Source: Ianthella basta (Eukaryota > Porifera > Demospongiae > Verongiida > Ianthellidae). From it: a DNA stretch of 64,000 bases. The DNA lies in assembly GCA_964019415.1 (NCBI GenBank), contig OZ025873.1, positions 5,595,169 through 5,659,168 on the forward strand, given 5' to 3'. Below, in pieces: positions 47,301-59,300 of this stretch. The translations under genes and the position numbers were made by a program. How positions within the stretch are numbered: position 1 is the stretch's first letter; each line of letters starts with the position of its first letter. Below the pieces are notes generated by a model that ran no database searches, had not been told where the DNA came from, and saw only the letters and a list, made by a program, of their open reading frames with translations.

Positions 47301-50300
47301 CATGTCCCTTGGTAGTTGACCTCCACACGACCCTCAGCATCAGAGAGACCACCAACCAGCCTCACAGACACAGTGGGGTAGCTATCTATACATATTAAAT
47401 AGGGAGAGGAGCAGGTGTCAGTCTAGAAGTGTGCATACACATACAAGAGAGTAAGAGGATTGTGGAATTGAACTTACTTGTACACACAACACCAGCATCA
47501 TCACTATGTTGACAGTTGTGAAAGCCCCAGGAATTAGCACTGCAGCTACTCAGCATGCTCTCTGTCCCTCTGCAGCCCACATTGTCACGCCAAATCCTTC
47601 CTGTTCCTTGACCAAACTCAGCGTTAACAGCTCTCCTAGCAGCCGTTGTGTAACCAAGCTGTCTGCATACAACTGTTGCATCCCTCAGGTCCCACACGTC
47701 ATCACAAACTGTGCCCCATTCTCCGTTGTAGAAGATCTCCACACGGCCCTCCATTGCATTGCTTCCTCCAAACAGGTGTACATCATATTGTGAAGGAGCA
47801 GCTGTAAAGTAAAGTTAGGAAACAAAGCTGTAGGTGTCTGGCCCCAACTTCATATGCTACAAATACCAACAGATAAAAGAGTTCGAAGGTGAAAAATACC
47901 ACATATGCCAATAGCACTCACTGCCACATGTTACTCCAGCATCCTGAGAGTGACTGCAAGAGGTCTCGCCCCATCCAATGTGAGGACATTCACTGATGCT
48001 GCTTTCACTCCCAGTACAGGCCAAGTTTGACATCCACACAGTACCACTACCCTGTCCATACTTGACATGAGCTGCCAACACTGACGTGTACCCCAACATC
48101 CTGCAGACCACCATGGCATCATTGAGGTCCCAGGAGGAATCGTTGCACACAGTTCCCCATGTCCCTTGGTAGTTGACCTCCACACGACCCTCAGCATCAG
48201 TGAGTCCGCCAACCAGCCTCACAGACACAGTGGGGTAGGCATCTGTACATATTCAGACAGCAAAACAACGAACAATGTTTGTGGCAGTTTAGGAGTAACT
48301 AACAGTCCATTTCCAAGCACCGCATAAACGCTGACAGGCATATCTATCTCTTGACCTCTCTACCCACAAGAGGGAAAGGTCAGTTCAGGTCTAATACACA
48401 AGCTTACATACTTAGTATGTAACAATAATGCAGTCCAATCAGATTGCATGAAAGGTGTGTAGAATGTACAGCATTGTAACCACCGGTAGCATCAGAGTAG
48501 AGAGAGTGTTTTATGTTGTGACTGAAGCCATCTAGCATCTTGGCTACGAAACTACTATATATGCCAGAGCAGCTTCAAGTTGTGCCTTGTATCATCTCCA
48601 TCTTCACAGTCTAGCTGACAGCTACAAAATTATGTATATGTGTATAATTTGTTCATTTGCAGGATGCTATCTTGCTAATGAAAAGAAGCTGGAGCTACAG
48701 TGAAAAAGTACAATTCGCCAGTAGAGAAGGCATTGCATTATGAATGGTTACATGGTAGGTGAAGTAAACAATCACTTCACTCATGCACAAGACAAAGATG
48801 CTTCCATATTGGGGCTGCCACCATGCATCCAAGATTCAAGTACTAAGAAGTCAGACAGTACTGAAAAGCTGCTAGAGATAGCGCTGAAGGAAGCGGGAGG
48901 CAAGTACCAAAAACTGGAGCATAGAGTAGAGCCAAGAACAATGCTAGTGCTGCTTTACAAATTACACAACTGTGCGTGGGCGTTTCCTTTGATGTGGTCG
49001 GGTCGATAAATAACATATCGACCCGACCACAGGTTGATAAGTTTTTTTTATCAACCTGGGGCTCTTATCACATTTGTGGACTCTTATTGTTCGAAATGAT
49101 TATACAGAATCACAAAGAACACAGCATTCAAGTTGGTTGTAATGTCAGTCAAGTGGTCATGTTAACATATGTCAGCTTCACAAAATGGTTCTAAACCTAA
49201 CTCTTCCCTGAAAGTTAACAAGGAACTGTATGCTTCCATTGAAGCTAATATAGCTAAACGACTTTTGCATGTCTTGCTAAGATGTAGCTTTAGGTTTTGA
49301 GTCTTGAGGCTCCTCTCCTTGCTTCATCTTCTTGCTGGGGCTTTGGATTACATCTGCCAGAGCCTTGCGCTGCTGAAGCGACGCTTCTACCTTTTGCATT
49401 TTAAAGGAACTAGGTCGAGAACTGCCGACTGGATGTCAATCTTCACTAGACGTTAGCAGAACACATCTCTTCTCATACTGCTGTGAAGCAGCTAACAACA
49501 GAGCGTCTTCCTCCTCCTCCTCTTCCTTCGTGAATAACTGTGAAGCTTGCAGCAGCAGATCATTGGCGATTCAGCGTTCAGACCAAGGATCCGTAGGAAC
49601 GGCAGGATGCAAAAGCTTACTGCGATTGTCTACGTCCCCCCAGATTGATAGTGGCTGCGAGAGGAGGTCGAAAACGTTGCTCCCAAATTCTACAGGGGCG
49701 TCCGAAGCAGCAGTGCCGAGCAGCTCTTCCAGTAGCCCGTCATGGCCTTACGAGCGTGCGAATCCCATTCAAAGTAAATGCCCACACCCACGTTGTGTAA
49801 GACAGTTATTGATTCGGTATCAGTTGAGATGTGATTTATCGCCCTCGGCGCTTCGCGCCTCGGGTCGATAAATCCCATCTCAACCTCTTCCACATTCAAT
49901 AACCTATACATGGTCGATTCTCTAAGCCTGGGCTGATGAGTGATGGTTTTCGCTGCCTCAATGTTTTGTGTTCTGTTCATTTTGTGTAGAAGACATCAGT
50001 GTTGCAGAAGGAAATATAACTTATTATTTGCCGTTGCTAGGTAGTTGCTATGTTTATTGAGTGACTATAAAAGTGCTACTTGCGGTCAGAGGTGACAATT
50101 TCTTATCAGACAGCGATTATATCTTATTGGAGAGCAAGAATATCTAATCGGGTTCACGAAAATATCTAATTGGGTTCAGTGTGATTTAATCAATAGCAAC
50201 AACTTCACATGCAAGTGCTTGCATTCTGATCAAACACAAGAACAGTTCAATGAAGCATACAGTAACTCTACACTACCCAACCATTAATATGGTTGGGTTT

Positions 50301-53300
50301 TGAATATCTATGGTGCCACTGTAGTTTCAGTCATGGAAAAGGGCGCAAAAAGCTTCATTCTATTGGAAGCACCGAGCAAACTGATTACTGTCGTTCTACC
50401 GTACTACAGCCGTCGAAATTTGTGCATTGATAGTGGCCGATTCTTCCGCACGAGAGAAAGACATCTCAAGTAGCTAGCTAGCTACCAAACAAACATAAAG
50501 ACTCAGATCACAGTCAGTTCCGCTGCAGTTGATCCATCGTGCTGTCCCACTGTCAGATTCCTTTGAGCCAACTTGGCTCCCTCCACCTCCAATGCTGTCG
50601 GATGCACCTTCCACCGACGCATGATTCACCAGCCACATCTTGTTGGCGCCTTCGCTCGCGTTGCAGGAGCAGGGCAAGACATCTCCTCCGTAGAGGAAGA
50701 GGTTTCCGGAGGTGTAGCGTATGGACGTTTCTGCCTGACTCGCTTGGCTCCTCGCTAGCTAGCTCTCCTAAAGAATGAAAATTCATTGGATTCGCTCGCG
50801 CTCACCTAATGCTTTCCTTATTTAGCAAGTAATCAATTAACATTCACCCACACTTCCTTTTGTTCTGCAAATAAATCACTTTTAACACCTCCTTTTCAGG
50901 ATGTGGCTGATTATAAGCACTCCCCTATTGGGCGTTTCACGCCCTCGGGCCTCGTGCTTATAAATCAGCGACATCCCTCAAGGAGGTGTTATAACTAATA
51001 CGTATAGATCCCGTTACCATGGCAGTGGGCCTATTTTCATGATCTCCAAATCTCGTAGACACCCCAGTTGTATCTTCCCGCCACGACTTCTATTTCGTCC
51101 AGCTGGGCTTTAATGAGGTGTGTCATTCATGCTGAGAATTTTATAGGAATTTAATAGCAGAGACTGCAGCTGTTCATTAATACACCATAACATACTATGT
51201 ACAGGTTGCCCGGCTTACTTGTTTCATCTAGAAACAGGGTAAAGCAACAATCCGGCTACGAACCAGAAATGAGAAATGAACTGGTTACGGGCTGGGACCA
51301 GTCTTTGGTTAAAGGACATGTGCACCGCTCTGGGAAACGCTGTGGCTGATAGTGATTAAGCTTACAATTAGCTGACGCTCCGCATCTACTGCCGACCTGT
51401 AAGAAACGTCTGCTCCGAGATGACCAGCCCAAGTTGAAAATCAAACGACGTTTTCTCAGCCATTGTCAGCAGTAGCAAACTACTGCCGGAAGACACGTGA
51501 TGACGCAAGCACGAGTAGAGAAACTGATTCACTGCCGCTCCTTGTCCAATCACTGGGATTTATAACACTTAAATGCTGAACAATCAGTATCTCTAAAGAT
51601 TTAGACCACTCGGCACTTGGGCACTTCGTACCCGAGTGCCTCGTGCTCTAAATCTCAGAGACACCTCTTGGTCAACATTTAACTATTACATAATTGCCTA
51701 CTACAACTTAGTCACATGTAGCTATTAGGATGATACAGACTCCTCACATGAGTGTGAAGATAAATAAGATAGTCCAAAAGCACTGCAATTCCAAAAACAT
51801 TAGTTTAGAAGTGTGCATACAAGAAAATAAGTGTTACAGGAATGTGGAAAGGAACTTACTTGTACATACAACACCAGCATCATCACTGTGATCGCAGTTG
51901 TGAAAGCCCCAGGAATTAGCACTGCAGCTACTCAGCATGCTCTCTGTCCCTCTGCAGCCCACATTGTCACGCCAAATCCTTCCTGTTCCTTGACCAAACT
52001 CAGCGTTAACAGCTCTCCTAGCAGCCGTTGTGTAACCAAGCTGTCTGCATACAACTGTAGCATCCCTCAGGTCCCACACGTCATCACAAACTGTGCCCCA
52101 TTCTCCTCTGTAGAAGATCTCCACACGGCCCTCCATTGCGTTGCTTCCTCCAAACAGGTGTACATCATATTGTGAAGGTGCAGCTGTAAAGTAAAGTTAG
52201 GAAACAAAGCTGTAGGTGTCTGGCCCCAACTACGTACATATGCTACATAATTATACCAACAGACAAACAAGTATTTCGAGTTAAAAAACTCGTGGGGCGC
52301 CAGGGCGCCCCTGAACCTCGAACTACTTGCTAGCAATTTTCCCATGTACGTTCAGTAAATCAGATAGTTGGGGGTACAGTATTGTTGTTGGCCTGAAAGA
52401 TACATCAAGACACACTAGACCGTTGGGTTTGCAAGAGTTTCAAGTCTCCAGAGCAGCCAGTCATATCCAGTGAAAGCATCCCTACCAAACTGTCAAATGT
52501 TTGCCTACTGCTTTTTGATCTATATGACATTCTAAATGAGCAATTGTTACTTTGTGCCTGGAGGAGGAGTGTGCTGGCTAAAAGGCTACCCTATGATGAC
52601 TATATGAGCGAATCATAGCTATAATTATGTGTCATGACTCGCTGGTCCTCCATTATTGGCCTACGGGTCACTAGACTTCTGTTGTATTTAGGGCTGTACC
52701 TCGCAGAAAAACAGTTAAGTAAGTATCCTACCACAATAATATTACTTAAACATGTTCTAGAAACACTTTGCGTTCTTTGGATACACGGCGAAATCTAAAG
52801 AGAATGGTTTTGAGCCTAGCAAACAGAAAGCGTCGAGCGCGCGGCCATTTTACAATGTCCGTCAGTGATAATTGGAGCTGTATCTCGCAGAAGAGACGTT
52901 CCTTAGGCTTTTTATTAGTATCACTCTATTAACACATGTTTATGACCACATTTTGTTCGATTCAAACACGGCGAAACGTCATTAGTGAGGATTTAAAGCT
53001 TTGTAAAGAACGACGTGAGCGCCGCCATTTGCAAAATGACAGAAATATATATATATATCTATAATCTATATATATAAAGAGGTAATGAGCAGAACGGTTG
53101 TCCGCGAAGTGCTCCCGCGAGCGGCCACCAATTGAGACCAAAGTTTCCCAGATTATGGACGCCACACCCGGTCTCGATCTAAGGGGGGCGACGTGCGCGA
53201 AGAAGCTCCTGTCGAGGAGCGCGCGGCGAAAAACCTCTGAACGGCCGTCCGCCATCGTGGATTAACGGAAGAAATATACGGTTTTCCGGGCACGCTCCTA

Positions 53301-56300
53301 TGCTGCCAATACAAAAGAGAAGCCCCAACCGTTGTTCGCGAACTCCTCCCGCGAACCTTGACGAAACGCGCCCAAACGTTCCCAGCTGTCGAACGCTGTA
53401 CCCCATCTCAACATAAAGTGGTAGAGATGCTAAAATAAGCTGCTGCCGAGGAGCGCGCGGCGAAAACCCAGAATGAACCGACCGTCGGCCATCTTGGTGG
53501 AAGAAAGTATGCCGTATCCTTGGCGTTCGCGTAGGTGCGAGGATTACATGCAAGCTAGCGCGATGCCGAAGCGGAGAAAGAAGAAAGGGGGTTATCTCAC
53601 ACACAGGAATCATCAGCTTCTTACAACTATCCTTTGTTTGTCTACGGTGATCTTCCATGTAAATTGCATGGCTTGCACACATGGTAGGTCAGTCACACTG
53701 ACATCACCAGGCCAGCCTGGACTATCCTTTGCCAGAGCATGCATGACCAGCCAGTGCATTACTAGCTGGGGCCTGAGTAGCAATTGCACTACCAGCCTGT
53801 GTCCGACCAGCTGGCATATGCCGAGCACACGGAGAGACCCGCCCTTATGCACCTGGTGGTAAGACTGGAATGTTGTTTATAGAGAAGTACTATAGCTAAG
53901 GGGTGTGTAGAAATGTTTCCTTCAAAAACAAGGGCAGATGTAAGGATGGTGCAGTGCGTACCTGCAAGGTATGGCAAAACCACCTGGTGGGAAAACTGTA
54001 GTAACAAGGAGGAGGGCTGGTCCATGCAAAGAAGGGGGGGGGGGGGGGGGGCAGTTGGTCCATGCAACAAGGAGGGCCGGTCCATACAAAACCCAGGTCA
54101 TTAACATGCGCTGACTTTGAATACGTTTTCACCATCCCTACATCTGCCAACATTTTGCTGCATTCCTTTGTATATTATATGTCTTTATATTGCAGAAAGT
54201 CTGCATGGACATGGTAGGTCGGTCACACTGACATCACCAGGCCAGCCTGGACTATCCTTTGCCAGAGCATGCATGACCAGCCAGTGCATTACTAGCTGGG
54301 GCCTGAGTAGCAATTGCACTACCAGCCTGTGTCCGACCAGCTGGCATATGCCGAGCACAAGGAGAGACCCGCCCTTATGTACCTGGTGGTAAGACTGGAA
54401 TGTTGTTTATAGAGAAGTACTATAGCTAAAGGGTGTGTAGAAATGTTTCCTCCAAAATCAAGGGCAGATGTAAGGATGGTGCAGTGCGTACCTGCAAGGT
54501 ATGGCAAAACCACCTGGCAGAAAAACCGTAGTAACAAGGAGGAGGGCCGGTCCATGCAAAGAAGGGGGGGGGCAGTTGGTCCATGCAACAAGGAGGAGGG
54601 CCGGTCCATGCAAAACCCAGGTCATTAACATGCGCTGACTTTGAATACGTTTTCACCATCCCTACATCTGCCAACATTTTGCTGCATTCCTTTGTACATT
54701 ATATTGCTTAATATTGCAGAAAGTCTGCATGGACATGGTAGGTCAGTCACACTGACATCACCAGGCCAGCCTGGACTATCCTTTCACAGAGCATGCATGA
54801 CCAGCCAGTACATTACTAGCTGGGGGCTGAGTAGCAATGGCATAACCAGCCTGTGTCCGACCAGCTGGCATACGCCGAGCATGCGGAGAGACCTGCCCGA
54901 AGGGCGGGTCTGTCCACTAGTCTATATATATAAAGAGGTAGTGAGCAGAACGGTTGTCCGCGAAGTGCTCCCGCGAGCGGCCACCAATTGAGACCAAACT
55001 TTCTCAGATTATGGACGCCACACCCGGTCTCGATCTAAGGGGGGCAACTTGCACGAAGAAGCTCCTGTCGAGGAGCACGCAGCGAAAAACCTCTGAATGA
55101 CCGTCCGCCATCGTGGATTTACGGAGAAAATATACGGTTTTCCGCGCACGCTCCTATGCTGCCAATACAAAAGAGGAGCCCCAACCGTTGTTCGCGAACT
55201 CCTCCTGCGAACGTCGACAAAACGCGCCCAAACGTTCCCAGCTGTCGAACGCTGTACCCCATCTCAATATAAAGTGGTAGAGGCGCTGAAATAAGCTGCT
55301 GCCGAGGAGTGCGCGGCGAAAGCCCAGAATGAACCGACCGTCGGCCATCTTGGATCTTGGAAGAAAGTATGCCATATCCTAGGCGTTCGCGCAGGTGTGA
55401 GGATTACATCCAAGCTAGCGCGATGCCGAAGCGGAGAAAAAGGAAAGGGGAGTTGTCTCACACACAGGAACCATCAGCTTCTGACAACCATCCGTTGTTT
55501 GTCTACGGAGATCTTCAATGTAAATTGCATGCACACATTGTAGGTCAGTCACACTGACATCACCAGGCCAGCCTGAACTATCCTTTGTCAGAGCATGCAT
55601 GACCAGCCAGTGCATTACTAGCTGGGTCCTGAGTAGCAATTGCATTACTAATTCGCGTTGTTTTGCCATGTCGATCAACAAAGCCCAAGGCCAAAGTTTT
55701 TGACAGTCATTGGGCTATACCTTGAACCACCATGCTTTGCTCATGGTCAGTTCTATGTGGGTTGCTCTAGAGTTGGCTGTCGTAACAACCTTTTTATTTA
55801 TGCACCTGGTGGTGAGACCAGGAATGTTGTTTATAGAGAAGTACTATAGCTATAAACATCAGCATGTAGCTACACACAGATTCTTTGTATACATAGTGCT
55901 TTCCTTTGTACATATAATTATAGCATTCCTTTGTACATTGTATAGCTTTCTATTGCAGAAAGTTTGCATATATGCACACAGGAACCATCAGCTTCTTACA
56001 ACTATCCGTTGTTTGTCTACGGTGATCTTCCATGTAAATTGCATGGCTTGCACACATGGTAGGTCAGTCACACTGACATCACCAGGCCAGCCTGGACTAT
56101 CCTTTGTCAGAGCATGCATGACCAGCCAGAGCATTACTAGCTGGGGCCTGAGTAGCAATGGCATTACCAGCCTGTGTCCGACCAGCTGGCATACGCCGAG
56201 CACACGGAGAGACTCGCCCAAAGGGTGGGTCTGTCCGCTAGTTATATATAAAGAGGTGATGAGCAGAACGGTTGTCCGCGAAGTGCTCCCGCGAGCAGCC

Positions 56301-59300
56301 ACCAATTGAGACCAAACTTTCCCAGATTATGGACGCCACACCCGGTCTCGATCTAAGGGGGGCGACGTACGCGAAGAAGTCCCTGCCGAGGAGTGCGCGG
56401 CAGAAAACCTCCAAACGACTGTCCGCCATCTTTGATTTACGGAGAAAATATACGGTTTTCCGCGCACGTTCCTATGCTGCCAATACAAAAGAAGAACCCC
56501 AACCGTTGTTCGCGAACTCCTCCTGCGAACGTCGACAAAACGTGCCCAAACGTTTCCAGCCGTGGCACGCTGTACCTCACATCAATCTAAGGTGGTAGAC
56601 GTGCTAACACAAGCTGCTACCAAGGAGCGCGCGGCGATAACCCAGGATGAACCGACTGTCGGCCATCTTGGATCTTGGAAGAAAGTATGCCGTATCCTAG
56701 GCGTTCGCGCAGGTTCGAGTATTACACCCAAGCTAGCGCGATGCCGAAGCTGAGAAAAAGGAAAGGGGGGTTGTCTCACACAGAAACCATCAGCTTCTTA
56801 CAACTATTCGTTGTTTGTGTACGGTGATCTTCCATGTAGATTGCATGCACACATGGTAGGTCAGTCACACTGACATCACCAGGCCAGCCTGGACTATCCT
56901 TTGCCAGAGCATGCATGACCAGCCAGTGCATTACTAGCTGGGGCCTGAGTAGCAATTGCACTACCAGCCTGTGTCCAACCAGCTGGCATATGCCAAGCAC
57001 ACGGAGAGACCCGCCCTTGCACCTGGTGGTAAGACCAGGAATGTTGTTTATAGAGAAGTACTATAGCTAAAGGGTGTGTAAAAGTGTTTCCTCCAAAAAC
57101 AAGGGCAGATGTAAGGATGGTGCAGTGCGTACCTGCAAGGTATGGCAAAACCACCTGGCGGAAAAACCGTAGTAACAAGGAGGAGGGCCGGTCCATGCAA
57201 AGAGGGGGGGGGGGGGGGACTATCCTTTGCCAGAGCATGCATGACCAGCCAGTGCATTACTAGCTGGGGCCTGAGTAGCAATGACATTACCAGCCTGCAC
57301 GTGTCCGACCACCTGGCATACGTCGAGCACGCGGAGAGACCTGCCCGAAGGGCGGGTCTGTCCGCTAGTCTTATTATAATAAACGTAACGCGCATTTCGT
57401 TGTCCGGGATAATCTCCTTCAATTCTGGACGAAACGTCGCGAAACTTGGTAGGATTACGAAGAGTGGGACTGTGAGTAACCTCGCCGAGCTGAAATTTGG
57501 TTTAAGGTCTTTCTGTTCGAGTTCTTGCCACTTTTACGTTCGCCGCCATATCTAAGAGATAGGGAGAAGATTGTGTTTGGTTGTGCACGAACTCCTCCTT
57601 CAATTTTTCACCAATCCTTGCCAAACGTGGAAGAGTATATCATGGCAATACGGTGGGTGACCTAAGGTGGTTAGTGCCTACACTGCTGGACTCCTTTAGA
57701 CGAAATGGATTAACATAAGTAAGTTCTGTGCGCACGGAGTTTTACGGAGCGAGTCTACGGAATGCTCCCAATTAAATAGACGGTTCTGATTGGTTAAATC
57801 AATGGTTAAACGCTCAACTTTCAAACGGTATGCTGGGAACCTACCCGAAGGGCCGGCATTCAGCTAGTATATATATATATACGAACATGAAGCCATACGA
57901 AGACCTAAATCTGAAAACAATATAGGGGCGCCTTTGGCGTCCCAAAAAGAGCTCAATGGTAGAAAATAGCACATATGCCAATAGCACTCACTGCCACATG
58001 TTACTCCAGCATCCTGAGAGTGACTGCAAGGGGTCTCGCCCCATCCAATGTGCAGACATTCACTGATGCTGCTCTCACTACCAGTACAGGCCAAGTTGGA
58101 CATCCACACATTACCACTACCCTGCCCATACTTGACATGAGCTGCCAACACTGACGTGTACCCCAACATCCTGCAGACCACCATGGCATCATTGAGGTCC
58201 CAGGAAGAATCGTTGCACACAGTCCCCCATGTCCCTTGGTAGTTGATCTCCACACGTCCCTCAGCAGAAGTGAGACCACCAACCAGCCTCACAGACACAG
58301 TGGGGTAGGCATCTGCACAGGGATCATACATGGCATATGAAATTATATGACTAAACTTGCAACAGTGTCTGGTGCATATACGTATGCATGTACACTGGCA
58401 AAATACGTATGGACAGCGTTGTCAACGTACATAGGATTGTTGCGGGAATTGCTTACATATGAGATGCATACATTACATACAGGTGCTTTGCCATTGCGCT
58501 CAACACCATCAGAGTGACTATGTGTAAGGTCAAAGGTACCATCCACTGCACTGAACCTAAACAGTGCAGTGGATATGCTAAATTTGTCGGAATGGAGGCT
58601 CGGGGCTTTATTTCTTTCTAGAGGTTTTTGACCCAGTCTCTATTTGAGCCAGTCTCTATAAAAATCTGGTCTAAAATGAACTGATACTCAGCCATGTTTC
58701 CTATAAAATTCTGTGATACACATGGCTGTCATCGGCATTCGAGTGTGCAGAGCAGCGAGGTCTTTCTAGGATATGTGAGTTGTGAGAAGTTACCACGATC
58801 ACAGTTTGGTCTAGTCTAGCAACGCTCATCTCCCTCACAGCAGCTTCTTTTGCGAATCTTCTGCGTGTAATCCATACCTTCAGCTGGAGGAAGAAGCATG
58901 TAGTGTGAGTTCTCTTGGCAAGCAGTGAGGACTCCAAGCAGTCACCACGCATTGCACTGCGTTCAATTCGTACCTATAGCGCACACCTGAGATATTAAAA
59001 GTGTTCAAGTAAGTAGTTTCCAGGCCCGGCATCAATTTGGACCTGGACGTCTATTTGAGACCTGGCCTCTATTATTAAAGAATAGCTGCTCAAACATCCG
59101 GCCTCTATTTGAGCCTGGCTTCTATACCGACAAATACAGTATGTAGTCTTGCAGCCTGTTCTCCTACCTTGGCAGCAGTTTCTACGATACATTCCAGAAT
59201 GTACATAGCTATCGTAGTGTGTTACCCAGTCTGTATCCTAGGGAATAATAACTATACCTAAGGGAACTGTTAATGTAAACCAGGGTAATTCCTTCACTAT

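Larger units (their letters stand above)
48243..51859. other. 3.6 kb intron between SRCR 3 and SRCR 4
   Basis: No module exon. It contains hairpin structures at 48993-49058, 49825-49890 and 50882-50993 and the element at 51195-51700. The short frame at 48740-49009 and the Ser/Arg frames at 49530-49871 and 50539-50778 look non-coding. Confidence 0.6.

Noticed and set aside
53473-56309. Coding exons inside the Helitron-like copies (frames starting MNRPSAIL..., MSAKCSRE...)
   Set aside because: Frames differ between copies, match no Rep/helicase motif and are not conserved; non-coding element sequence.
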